From positions 1,798,001 to 1,862,000 of the forward strand of contig NZ_CP051627.1 of the NCBI RefSeq assembly GCF_023208015.1: a DNA stretch of 64,000 nucleotides. The letters are read 5' to 3'. Position 1 is the stretch's first letter. The number at the start of each line of letters is the position of its first letter. Of this stretch, positions 1 through 8,233 are shown one piece after another. The position numbers and the translations under genes were made by a program. The notes under the pieces are model-generated. The model ran no database searches and was not told where the DNA came from. It saw only the letters and a program-made list of their open reading frames with translations. The DNA comes from Thermobifida alba (GTDB lineage Bacteria > Actinomycetota > Actinomycetes > Streptosporangiales > Streptosporangiaceae).

Positions 1-18
1 GGGAGAAGGACTCGGGCG

Positions 19-1341
19 TCAGGCGGCGCCGGTGGCGTCCTCGACCTCCTTGACGAAGCGGTCGGCCGCCTCCGCCGGGGTGATCTCGCCGAACATCAGG
101 TCGTCGTTGATGCGCTTGATGATGTCGACGACCTGGCCGGCGCCGATGGGCGGCGGCGGGTTGCCGTCGACGATGGTGCCCTCGATCTCGGCGAGGAACT
201 CCGCGCTGCGCTTGTCGGCCTCGGGCAGGGAGTCCACGATGGAGTCGCGGACCTCGACGTTGGCGGGCAGTCCCCGGTCGGCCAGCAGGACCGCGGCGGC
301 CTCCTCGCTGTTGAGCAGGAAGTCGACGAACTTGGCGGCCTCCTCCGGGTGGTCGCTGTCGGCGGAGACGGAGTAGAACATCGCGGGCTTGAAGTACATG
401 CCGGTGCGGTCGTTCTCGGTCTCACCGGGGTAGCGCAGCAGCTGGATGTCGCGGCCCGACGCGGAGCTGATCGCGCCGAGCTGGTTGGTCCAGAAGTGCG
501 CCATGGCTCCGGTGTTGGTGGACAGCACCGACTGGTCGGGGCCGCCCGCCTCGATCTCCACGCTCTCCGAGGCACCCGGCTGGCCCCCGCTCTCCAGGAG
601 GTCGACGGTGTACTGGAACCACTTCTCCAGCGTCCCCTTGGAGAAGCCGAGGCTGCCGTCCTCGTTGTAGAGGGACTCGCCGTGCTGGCGGGCGAAGATC
701 GCGAAGCCGGTCTCGTTGTAGCCCATCGACTGGGTGCCGACGATCTCGCCGCCGCTCTTCTCACTGATCCGGGTGGCGATGTCGACGTAGTCGTCCCAGG
801 TCCAGGTGTCGTCGTCGGGCATCTCCACACCAGCGTCGGCGAACGCCTGCGGGTCGGCGAGGATCGCGTAGGCGTTGACGCCGGTGGCGATGCCGTAGGT
901 GGCGCCGTCCAGGTCGCCGCTGTCGGCGACCAGCGGGTCGATCGCGGACAGGTCCAGGCCCTCCAGCTGGGAGAGGTCGGCGAGCGCGCCGCGTTCACCG
1001 TACTCGCGCAGGTAGCGCTCCTCCTGGGTGATGATGTCGGGGGCGTCCCCGGCCGCGGTGGTGGTGGCCAGCTTGTCCCAGTAGGACCCCCAGTCGGTGT
1101 ACTCGCCGACGATCCGGATGCCGGGGTTCTGCTGTTCGAACAGGTCGATGACCTCCTGGGTCATCGTGTGGCGCTCGTCCGACCCCCACCAGGAGAACCG
1201 GAGTTCCACGACGCCGTCGGCCTCCTCGCCACCGCCGCCGCAGGCGGTCAGCGCCATGACCGCGGCGGCCAGGCCCGCGGTCAGGGAGAGGGCGCGGGAG
1301 CGGACGCGGACCAGCCGTCCGCCGGGGGATTCTGCTCTCAT
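19..1341 (-). CDS. Sugar ABC transporter substrate-binding lipoprotein
   Basis: Extracellular solute-binding protein (family 1, CUT1 type) that would capture a sugar outside the cell and deliver it to the two permeases encoded just upstream. The 440-residue product has a basic N-terminus, a hydrophobic stretch and a lipobox LTAC with the lipidated Cys at about residue 34. The reading frame stays open far upstream, but the ATG at 1341 is chosen because it precedes the signal peptide and has a GAAGGGAA ribosome site. It is the last gene of a minus-strand operon (permease, permease, binding protein). No ATPase is encoded here, as is usual for CUT1 systems that share an MsiK-type ATPase. The substrate is unknown; the neighbours point to a uronic-acid or oligosaccharide sugar. 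Confidence 0.93.
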   Translation of the reverse strand: MRAESPGGRLVRVRSRALSLTAGLAAAVMALTACGGGGEEADGVVELRFSWWGSDERHTMTQEVIDLFEQQNPGIRIVGEYTDWGSYWDKLATTTAAGDAPDIITQEERYLREYGERGALADLSQLEGLDLSAIDPLVADSGDLDGATYGIATGVNAYAILADPQAFADAGVEMPDDDTWTWDDYVDIATRISEKSGGEIVGTQSMGYNETGFAIFARQHGESLYNEDGSLGFSKGTLEKWFQYTVDLLESGGQPGASESVEIEAGGPDQSVLSTNTGAMAHFWTNQLGAISSASGRDIQLLRYPGETENDRTGMYFKPAMFYSVSADSDHPEEAAKFVDFLLNSEEAAAVLLADRGLPANVEVRDSIVDSLPEADKRSAEFLAEIEGTIVDGNPPPPIGAGQVVDIIKRINDDLMFGEITPAEAADRFVKEVEDATGAA

Positions 1342-1358
1342 CGTTGCTGTTCCCTTCA

Positions 1359-2234
1359 CTATTTGATTCCGGTGGTGGCGATGCCCTTGACGAGGTACCG
1401 CTGACCGGCGAGGAAGAACCCGAAGACCGGGCCGAGGGCGACGATCGACATCGCGAACAGGGGCCCCCAGGAGGTCTGGCTGGTGGAGTCCACGAACGTG
1501 CGCAGCGCCACGGGGACGGTGTACATGTTCGGGTCGGTGAGGAAGATCAGCTGGCTGAAGAAGTCGTTCCAGGTCCAGATGAAGGTGAAGATCGCCGTGG
1601 TGGCCAGGGCCGGCATCGACAGCGGCAGGATCACCCGCAGGAAGATCCGCACGTGTCCGCAGCCGTCGATGCGCGCCGCCTCGTCGAGGTCCCTGGGCAG
1701 GCCGCGGATGAACTGCACCATGAGGAAGACGAAGAAGCCGTCGGTGGCCAGCAGTTTGGGGACGATCAGCGGGTAGAAGGTGTTGATCCAGTCCAGGTTG
1801 GCGAACAGGATGTACTGCGGGACGATCACGACGTGGATGGGGAGCATGATCGTCATCAGCATGACGGCGAAGAACAGCTTCTTGCCGAAGAACTCCAGCC
1901 GGGCGAAGGCGTAGGCCGCCATCGAGCAGCCGATCAGGTTGCCGACGATGGACCCGGCCACCACGATCGCGGAGTTGAGCAGGTAGTGGTGGAAGGGGTG
2001 CTGGAGCGCGGTCCAGCCGTCGGTGTAGTTGCCCGGCATGAAGTTGTCTCCGGGCAGCAGGCTGGGGTCGCGGAAGATCTCCTCGGTCGGTTTGAAGGAG
2101 CTGGAGAGCATCCACAGCAGCGGGTAGAGCATGACCAGCCCGAAGGCGATCAGCCCGGCGTGGATGAGCAGGCGGCGGACGTGCTCGGCGCGCGTCTTCT
2201 TCTCTGCGGGGGGTGCGGACGTCTTAGTCACCAT
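1359..2234 (-). CDS. Carbohydrate ABC transporter permease (MalG-like)
   Basis: Integral membrane permease of the CUT1 sugar ABC transporter, 291 residues with about six membrane segments. The cytoplasmic EAA loop, which docks the ATPase, is seen as LDEAARIDGCG followed by the ILPLSMPA segment near residues 185-210. It starts with ATG and overlaps the upstream permease gene by 11 bases, so translation is probably coupled. It is followed after 17 bases by the binding-protein gene. It forms the inner-membrane channel together with the other permease. Confidence 0.93.
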   Translation of the reverse strand: MVTKTSAPPAEKKTRAEHVRRLLIHAGLIAFGLVMLYPLLWMLSSSFKPTEEIFRDPSLLPGDNFMPGNYTDGWTALQHPFHHYLLNSAIVVAGSIVGNLIGCSMAAYAFARLEFFGKKLFFAVMLMTIMLPIHVVIVPQYILFANLDWINTFYPLIVPKLLATDGFFVFLMVQFIRGLPRDLDEAARIDGCGHVRIFLRVILPLSMPALATTAIFTFIWTWNDFFSQLIFLTDPNMYTVPVALRTFVDSTSQTSWGPLFAMSIVALGPVFGFFLAGQRYLVKGIATTGIK

Positions 2235-3192
2235 AGAAGACCCAGTACTTGGAGGCGAGGAAGTTCACCGCGGTGAACCCGCCGATGATCATCAGCAGCA
2301 GCCAGGCCATCGCCGAGGCGTAGCCCATGTCGAAGGCGCCGAAGCCCTTCTGGTACAGGTAGAGCGTGTAGAAGAGGGTGGAGTCGCTCGGCCCCCCGGT
2401 GCCGCCGCTGACGATGAACGCCTGGGTGAAGGTCTGGAAGGCGTTGATCATCTGCAGCACCAGGTTGAAGAAGATGATCGGGGTGAGCAGGGGGACCGTG
2501 ATGGTGAAGAACCGGCGTACCGGTCCGGCCCCGTCGACGGCCGCGGCCTCGTAGTACATCGCGGGGATCTGCCGCAGGCCGGCGAGGAAGATCACCATGG
2601 GAGCGCCGAACGTCCACACGTTCAGCACGATCAGGGTGCCCAGCGCGTAGTCGGGATGGGAGACCCAGCCCTCGCCCTGGATACCGAAGAAGCCGAGGAC
2701 CTGGTTGACCAGGCCGTTGGCGCCGAAGATCTGCCGCCACAGGATCGCGATGGCGACGCTGCCGCCCAGCAGCGAGGGCAGGTAGTACACCGACCGGTAG
2801 ATCGGCAGGCCCCGCACTCCCCGGTCCAGCACCATCGCCAGGGCGAGGGCGAGGGCGAGCTGGAGCGGCACCGAGACGAAGACGTAGACGAAGGTGACTC
2901 CCAGGGAGGTGTGCAGCCGTTCGTCGTCGAGCATCCTCCGGTAGTTCTCCAGCCCGACCCACTGGGGATCGCCGATGAGGCTGTAGTCGGTGAAGGAGAA
3001 GTACAGCGAGGCCAGGATCGGGCCGATGGTGATGCAGACCAGGCCGACGAACCAGGGCAGGAGGAAACCGTAGGCGGCGAGTGTCTCCCGGCGTGCGCGG
3101 TTGGGGGGCCGCTTCGGCTTCGGCTCCTCGGCCGGTGCGGAGGAGGCGGGGGGCGCGGGCGCGGCGGAGCGCCGCTGCAGGAGCGCGCTCAT
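2224..3192 (-). CDS. Carbohydrate ABC transporter permease (MalF-like)
   Basis: First gene of the CUT1 ABC transporter operon; a 322-residue membrane permease. After a proline/alanine-rich cytoplasmic N-terminus, hydrophobic segments begin near residue 35 (LAAYGFLLPWFVGLV). The EAA loop is seen as YYEAAAVDGAG with the following VPLLTP. The ATG at 3192 has a GAGG upstream at suitable spacing. Upstream lies a LacI-type palindrome at 3346-3359, so the operon is probably induced by release of a LacI-family repressor. Confidence 0.93.
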   Translation of the reverse strand: MSALLQRRSAAPAPPASSAPAEEPKPKRPPNRARRETLAAYGFLLPWFVGLVCITIGPILASLYFSFTDYSLIGDPQWVGLENYRRMLDDERLHTSLGVTFVYVFVSVPLQLALALALAMVLDRGVRGLPIYRSVYYLPSLLGGSVAIAILWRQIFGANGLVNQVLGFFGIQGEGWVSHPDYALGTLIVLNVWTFGAPMVIFLAGLRQIPAMYYEAAAVDGAGPVRRFFTITVPLLTPIIFFNLVLQMINAFQTFTQAFIVSGGTGGPSDSTLFYTLYLYQKGFGAFDMGYASAMAWLLLMIIGGFTAVNFLASKYWVFYGD

Positions 3193-3345
3193 GGCGCCTC
3201 ACCGTCCGGACGACCCGCCCCCGGCACGGTGACGGGTCCGGTGACCAGGTCTGGGTTCATGACGTGGGACCGCCAATCTGCTGGCTGACAGTGCTCTGGA
3301 GAGAGAGTGCAGAAGACCACGCTGGGCTCGTGCACCAAGGAGCTT

Positions 3346-3359
3346 GGTAAGCGCTATCC
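3346..3359. promoter_or_regulatory. LacI-type operator 1 (GGTAAGCGCTATCC)
   Basis: Palindromic site centred on AGCGCT, flanked by T and A that extend the symmetry (TGG...CCA). It lies upstream of the sugar ABC transporter operon. It resembles the sites at 3663, 8121 and 27602, which supports recognition by one LacI-family repressor; the likely candidate is encoded at 11238-12299. The binding is inferred. Confidence 0.6.
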
Positions 3360-3662
3360 ATCAGGTATGGTGTTCAGTTTCTAGCACCGGGTTCCGGGGG
3401 TGTCAACGACTTCTCGGGCAGAGAAATGGACTCGTTTCCCAACCCTCCCTGCAAAAGTGCTGATCAGCACCAAAGTGGAGGAAACCCGCCAAACCGTCGC
3501 CCCGGGCCCCGGGCCGCCGCTCCGGGGCGGTCGCGGCCGCCTCCCGGCGAGGTAAGCGGTATCCGCAGTCCGGAAAACCAACGGCCGCCCGCGAGACGCG
3601 CCATCCCCACGGAGGACCCGGGTTCCGCAGCCCGTTGGGGGTCTCCCCCTGCACAGAACAAC

Positions 3663-3676
3663 GGAAAGCGTTTACC
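3663..3676. promoter_or_regulatory. LacI-type operator 2 (GGAAAGCGTTTACC)
   Basis: Palindromic site just upstream of the GTG start at 3686. Its position argues against the longer reading from an ATG at 3635, which would put the operator inside the coding sequence. It shares the AAGCG core with the other sites. Confidence 0.6.
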
Positions 3677-3685
3677 ATAAGGGGC

Positions 3686-5020
3686 GTGAACGAACACACT
3701 CCACGCCCAACACCGGACCACACCCCGGCACCGCGCCGGTACGCGATCGTGGGGACCGGCTCCCGCGCCCGGATGTACACCCGCGCCCTGGTCACCACCC
3801 ACGCCGACCAGGGCCGCCTGGTCGCCCTGTGCGACACCAACCGCACCCGGATGGCCGTCCACAACGAGATCGTCACCGGGGCCGGCCACGAGCCGGTGCC
3901 CACCTACCACCCCGACGACTTCGCCCGGATGCTCGACGCCGAGGCGGTGGACGAGGTCATCGTCTGCACCGTCGACCGCCTGCACGCCGACTACATCGTG
4001 GCCGCGCTGGAGGCGGGCCGCGACGTCATCACCGAAAAGCCGATGACCGCCGACCTGGACGGCTGCCGCCGCATCCACGCCGCCCAGGAGCGCACCGGCG
4101 GCCGGGTCACCGTCGGCTTCAACTACCGGTACAACCCCGTCCACGGCCAACTGCGCGACCTGCTGCGCTCGGGCGCCATCGGGGAGATCGGCTCGGTGCA
4201 CTTCGAGTGGCTGCTCGACCTGCGCCACGGAGCCGACTACTTCCGCCGCTGGCACCGCGACAAGCGCAACTCCGGCGGACTGCTGGTGCACAAGGCCAGC
4301 CACCACTTCGACCTGGTCAACTGGTGGATCGACTCCCATCCCACCGAGGTCTTCGCCTGGGGCGACCTGTTCTTCTACGGCGAGCAGGGCGGCCGCCGCC
4401 ACGGCGTGGCCGCCGACTACGAACGCAGCCACAACAGCCCGGAAGCCGAACGGGACCCGTTCGCGCTGCACATGACCGACAGCCCGGACCTGACCCGGCT
4501 CTACCTGGACGCCGAACACGAGGACGGCTACCGGCGCGACCTCAACGTCTTCGGTCCCGGCATCACCATCGAGGACGACATGTCGGTGATGGTGCGCTAC
4601 GCCTCGGGCGCCACACTCACCTACCACCTGGTGGCCTACGCGCCGTGGGAGGGCTACCGGATCGCGATCACCGGCAGCCGGGGCCGCTTGGAGCTCGACG
4701 TCACCGAGTTCCCGTGGACCTCCCCGCACCAGGACGAGACGACCCCGGTGCGCGGCATGCCCGCCCCCAAGGAGAGCACCACCGCCACCCTGACCCTGCG
4801 CCCGCACTGGGCACCGCCGCAGGACATCCCCGTCGCGGTGGGCGAGGGCTCGCACGGCGGCGGGGACGTCCGCATGCTCGACGCGCTGTTCGGCGGCACC
4901 GACGACGGCATCCGCCCCGACCACAACGACGGCGCCTACGCCCTGCTGACCGGCCTGGCCGCCAACGCCTCGATGGAGTCGGGCGCGCCGGTGGTGGTGG
5001 AGAAGCTGCTGCACGGCTGA
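3686..5020 (+). CDS. Gfo/Idh/MocA family oxidoreductase
   Basis: NAD(P)-dependent sugar or sugar-acid dehydrogenase of about 444 residues. An N-terminal Rossmann fold begins at YAIVGTGSRARM (residues 20-31) and the family's EKP motif follows (ITEKPMTAD); the substrate domain contains FNYRYNP and HKASHHFDLVNWW. The start is uncertain: GTG at 3686 has AAGGGG only one base away, whereas the ATG at 3635 would run through the operator. It is transcribed divergently from the ABC transporter and probably acts on the imported sugar. The substrate cannot be told from sequence. Confidence 0.88.
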   Translation: MNEHTPRPTPDHTPAPRRYAIVGTGSRARMYTRALVTTHADQGRLVALCDTNRTRMAVHNEIVTGAGHEPVPTYHPDDFARMLDAEAVDEVIVCTVDRLHADYIVAALEAGRDVITEKPMTADLDGCRRIHAAQERTGGRVTVGFNYRYNPVHGQLRDLLRSGAIGEIGSVHFEWLLDLRHGADYFRRWHRDKRNSGGLLVHKASHHFDLVNWWIDSHPTEVFAWGDLFFYGEQGGRRHGVAADYERSHNSPEAERDPFALHMTDSPDLTRLYLDAEHEDGYRRDLNVFGPGITIEDDMSVMVRYASGATLTYHLVAYAPWEGYRIAITGSRGRLELDVTEFPWTSPHQDETTPVRGMPAPKESTTATLTLRPHWAPPQDIPVAVGEGSHGGGDVRMLDALFGGTDDGIRPDHNDGAYALLTGLAANASMESGAPVVVEKLLHG

Positions 5021-5440
5021 GGCCGCGACCGACTCCGCGGCCCCGCGGGGCCTTGCGTGGGAGCCGCGGACCACCAACGTCCCGCGCCGTCTTCCCCGGT
5101 CTGCGGTGCGGGACCCCGTGCCCCCGGTGGAGTGGCCGCCACCGGGGGCACGGGCACCTTCCAGAAAGGTCCGAGGCACGGGCGGCGTGCCCGCCGTCCC
5201 GGCGGGGCGCTCTGCCAGGGACAGGAACGGCCAGCGGCCGTCCGGATCTCCCGCGGGCCGTGCCGCCTCCCCGGCCCCGCCGCCGTCCCGCGTGCTCCGT
5301 CCCGCGTGGCCGGGCAAGCACCCCGGCCGTACCCCTGCAGCGGTTCGGCCTGCGCGTCCGCTCCCCGGTCGGCGTCCCCTCACGAGGGGGGCCGCGGAGC
5401 GGTCGGCGACGGAGGATGCGGCACGGGTGTTCCCGAGTGG
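5021..5440. other. Intergenic, no gene seen
   Basis: About 420 bases separating the dehydrogenase gene from a decayed dehydrogenase. It contains a strong hairpin at 5116-5155. I see no convincing coding sequence on either strand. Confidence 0.5.
5116..5155 (+). terminator. Strong hairpin, probable terminator
   Basis: A perfect 16-bp inverted repeat (5116-5131 with 5140-5155) with an 8-base loop, about 95 bases after the stop of the dehydrogenase gene. There is no U-tract, as is common for terminators in high-GC actinobacteria. Confidence 0.6.
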
Positions 5441-6472
5441 ATGACGGCGGTGCGGATCAGGGCGCACGGCGGCCCGCAGGTACTGGAGACGGTCCGGGTC
5501 CCCGTCCCGGTACCGGAAGCGGGGGAGGCGCTGGTCGAGGTCCGCGCGGCGGTGCTCAACAACACCGACCTGTGGCCCCGGCAGGGCGCCTACGGGACTG
5601 CCGGCGACCCCGACGCGTTGGCGGGGTGGCGCGGTCCCATCGAGTTCCCCCGGATCCAGGGTGCCGACGTGGCGGGCGTCGTCGTCTCAGTCGGCCCGGG
5701 CACCGGCACGGAACTGGTTGGGCGCAGGGAGTGATCGCCCCCGCGATCGACGACGCGGAAACGCCCGGACGCGCACCCGGTCGGTCTGATGGGCGGCGAA
5801 CGGGACGGCGGGTACGCCGAGTACGTCACCGCCCCGGCCCGCCGCTCGCCGCTCTCCGACGTCCGGCTCGCCGCCCTGCCCACCGCGTACGGCACGGCGC
5901 CGGGCATGCTCCGAGCGCGGCGGGGTCCGCGCGGGCGACACCGTCGTGGTGACCGGTGCCTCGGGGGGCGTGGGCCTGGCCCTCGTGCAGCTTGCCCGGG
6001 CCCGCGGCGCACGGGTGCTCGCGGTCAGCAGCGGCTCCACACTCGAAGCGGTACGCCGGGCGGGCGCCCACGAGGTCCTCGACCGCGCGCCCGGCGTCGT
6101 CGAGCAGGCGCGGACGGCGGCTCCCGACGGAGTCGACGCCGTACTCGACGTCGTGGCGGGAGACCTCGTGGCCGAGGGGCTCTCCTGCTGCGCGAGGGGG
6201 CAGATGGGTCGTCGCCGGCGCTCTCGGCGGACACGCCGTCGCGTTCGACGTGCGCCGCCTCTCCCTCCACAACGCCCCGATCATCGGATCGAGCATCACA
6301 CGCCCGCCCACGTCGACCTGCTGGCAGACATCGCCCGCCGAGCGCCGGTCCGTCCCGTGATCGCCCGGACCCACCCGCTCGACCAGGCGTTTCGGGCACA
6401 GGAGGAACTCGGCCGACGCCGCCGCGTCGGCACGATCGTCCCGCTCCCCGGTCGGCCGCGTCCCGGCCGTGA
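5441..6472 (+). pseudogene. Frameshifted zinc-type alcohol dehydrogenase / quinone oxidoreductase
   Basis: Homology to the medium-chain dehydrogenase/quinone oxidoreductase family is spread over all three frames. The start (ATG 5441, MTAVRIRAHGG...) reads to a stop at 5734 after GADVAGVVVSVGPG. The sequence continues near 5740-5790 in a second frame, returns to the first (GGYAEYVTAPA) near 5800, moves to a third from 5946 (VVTGASGGVGLALVQLA, the nucleotide-binding fold), changes again near 6200 (VVAGALGGHAVAFD), and ends in the third frame (VDLLADIARRAPVRPV). At least four shifts are needed. It is either a dead gene or a stretch of poor sequence; the neighbours on both sides are intact. Confidence 0.75.
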
Positions 6473-6546
6473 CCGCCCGGTCGGTTCCGGGCTCCCGGGG
6501 CCGCCCGGAGGTGAGCAGGGCGGCCCGGGGAGCCCGTCGCGGCGGG

Positions 6547-8067
6547 TCAGGCCCCGGGAAGCACCAGGCGGCCGTCCACCCGGCGGGGAAGCGGATGCTC
6601 GGGGTGGTCGCGCAGTTCGTCGGGCAGCAGCCGCTGTGGAGTGTTCTGCCAGGTCACCGGCTTGAGGAAGCGGCGCATGGCGGTCATGCCCACCGAGGTG
6701 TGCAACGCGCTGGTGGTCGAGGGCCACACCCCGCCGTGGGTCATGCCCCAGGCCACGGCCACGCCCGTGGGGTAGCCGTTGTAGACCAGCCGTCCCGCCC
6801 GGGCCCGCAGCAGCGGCAGCACCGCGTCGGCGAACTCCTCGTCGTCCTCGGCGATGAGGGTGGCCGCCAGCGAGTGGGGCACCTTGGCCAGGGCTTCGGC
6901 GAGGTCGTCGGCGTCGCGGTAGGTCACCAGCACCGCCAGCGGGCCGAAGCACTCCTCGGCGGTCCCGGCGGTGAACGCGTCCGCGGTGGTGGCCAGCAGC
7001 CGCACCGGCACGCTCCACCCCTCGGGGGCGGCCGGGCCCCCCTCGGCACGGCGCTGCACCGCCTCCTCGTCGGCGGCGCGTTCCCAGCGCTCCAGGTAGT
7101 CGCGCTGGATGTTCGCGTTGAGCAGCACGACGGGCTCCCGTTCGGCCACGGCCGCGGCGACGGCCTCGCCCAACTGCTTGCCCGCCTCGTCGTCGGGCAC
7201 GAAGATCAGGCCCGGCTTGGTGCAGAACTGTCCCGCGCCGAGGGTGAAGGAGCCCACCACGCCCTCGGCGATCTCCTCGGTGCGGGCCGCGGCGGCGGCC
7301 GGGGTGACCACGAGCGGGTTGATGCTGCCGAGTTCGCCGTAGAAGGGGATGGGGTCGGGGCGCGATGAGGCGAGGTCGAACAGGGTCCGTCCGCCGCCGA
7401 GGGAGCCGGTGAAGCCGACGGCCTGGATGGCGGGGTGGCGGACCAGGGCGACTCCGGCCTGCTGGCCGTAGACGAGCCCGAGCACGCCCTCGGGCGCCCC
7501 GGCCTCGCGCAGGGCGCGGGCCATGATCCCGTGGCAGAGCCGGGAGGTGGCCGGGTGGGAGGAGTGCGCCTTGACCACGACCGGGCATCCGGCGGCCAGG
7601 GCCGAGGCGGTGTCGCCGCCCGGCACGGAGAAGGCGAGCGGGAAGTTGCTGGAGCCGAACACCGCGACCGGTCCGAGCGGGACGAGCATGCGCCGCAGGT
7701 CGGGGCGGGGCCCCATGGGGGTGTCGCCGGCGTGGTCGATGGTGGCCTCCAGGTAGGAGCCCTCCTCCAGCGCCTCGGCGAACTGTTCGAACTGGAAGCA
7801 GGTGCGGGTGAGTTCGCCGTTGAGACGGGCCTCGCCCAGCGCGGTCTCCCGGTCGGCCAGAGCGACGACGGCCGCGCGCTCGGCTTCCAGGGCACGGGCC
7901 ACGGCGCGCAGCAGCGCGGCCCGATCGGCACGGGAGGTGGCGGCCAGGACGGGGGCGGCCTGGGCCGCGGCCCGGCACAGTGCGTCCACCTCGGCGTCGC
8001 CGGTGGTGCGGGCGACGGTCTCCACCGGCGTGCCGGTGCGCGGGTCGATGCTGACGACGTCTGCCAT
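6547..8067 (-). CDS. Alpha-ketoglutarate semialdehyde (2,5-dioxovalerate) dehydrogenase
   Basis: NAD(P)-dependent aldehyde dehydrogenase of 506 residues that would oxidise 2,5-dioxopentanoate to 2-oxoglutarate, the last step of oxidative aldarate or pentose catabolism. The catalytic Cys lies in GAGQFCTKPG near residue 279, the general-base Glu in FYGELGS near 244, and the oxyanion Asn in GSSNFPLAFS. The HSSHPATS and GGDTASALAAGCPVVVKAH segments are characteristic of the KGSA-dehydrogenase branch. The frame is open much further upstream, but ATG 8067 follows a GAGAGGACG site and gives the family length. It diverges from a Gfo/Idh operon across a LacI-type operator. It would accept the product of the KdgD gene at 23412-24317. 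Confidence 0.88.
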   Translation of the reverse strand: MADVVSIDPRTGTPVETVARTTGDAEVDALCRAAAQAAPVLAATSRADRAALLRAVARALEAERAAVVALADRETALGEARLNGELTRTCFQFEQFAEALEEGSYLEATIDHAGDTPMGPRPDLRRMLVPLGPVAVFGSSNFPLAFSVPGGDTASALAAGCPVVVKAHSSHPATSRLCHGIMARALREAGAPEGVLGLVYGQQAGVALVRHPAIQAVGFTGSLGGGRTLFDLASSRPDPIPFYGELGSINPLVVTPAAAAARTEEIAEGVVGSFTLGAGQFCTKPGLIFVPDDEAGKQLGEAVAAAVAEREPVVLLNANIQRDYLERWERAADEEAVQRRAEGGPAAPEGWSVPVRLLATTADAFTAGTAEECFGPLAVLVTYRDADDLAEALAKVPHSLAATLIAEDDEEFADAVLPLLRARAGRLVYNGYPTGVAVAWGMTHGGVWPSTTSALHTSVGMTAMRRFLKPVTWQNTPQRLLPDELRDHPEHPLPRRVDGRLVLPGA

Positions 8068-8120
8068 GGGCGGTTGCACGTCCTCTCGTTGACATGGCGT
8101 TCCGGCGCCGCCTACATTGG

Positions 8121-8134
8121 GCAAGCGCTTTCCA
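8121..8134. promoter_or_regulatory. LacI-type operator 3 (GGCAAGCGCTTTCC)
   Basis: Palindrome in the 160-base gap between the divergent semialdehyde dehydrogenase and Gfo/Idh operon. It shares the AAGCGCTTTCC core with the site at 27602 and could control both directions. Confidence 0.65.
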
Positions 8135-8164
8135 TCGACGATAGCAGCCGAAGGGGTCGATGTC

Positions 8165-8233
8165 GTGAACACCGTCGCCGCCGCAGACCGCAGTCCAGCA
8201 GACCGCCGCAGCCCCCGGGCGGTGATGCGGTGA
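8165..8233 (+). CDS. Possible 22-residue leader peptide
   Basis: A short frame from GTG 8165 to TGA 8233, preceded by AAGGGG at eight bases. Its stop overlaps the GTG start of the downstream dehydrogenase in a GTGA motif, so its translation could couple to that gene. The product (MNTVAAADRS...) is Arg/Ala-rich and matches nothing I know. It may be chance; the spacing and overlap are the only evidence. Confidence 0.3.
   Translation: MNTVAAADRSPADRRSPRAVMR

Larger units (their letters stand above)
3193..3685. promoter_or_regulatory. Divergent regulatory region of ABC operon and dehydrogenase
   Basis: A 490-base gap between the divergent ABC transporter operon and a Gfo/Idh dehydrogenase gene. 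I see no gene in it. It holds two LacI-type palindromes (3346-3359 and 3663-3676), each close to the side that would serve one of the two transcription units. Confidence 0.6.

Noticed and set aside
349-1404. Long plus-strand open frame opposite the binding-protein gene
   Set aside because: It is the mirror of a clear lipoprotein gene and has no domain; high GC keeps such frames open.
1342-2115. Upstream extension of the binding-protein frame to 2115
   Set aside because: Arg/Pro-rich sequence lying antisense-phase over the permease gene; the signal peptide and ribosome site fix the start at 1341.
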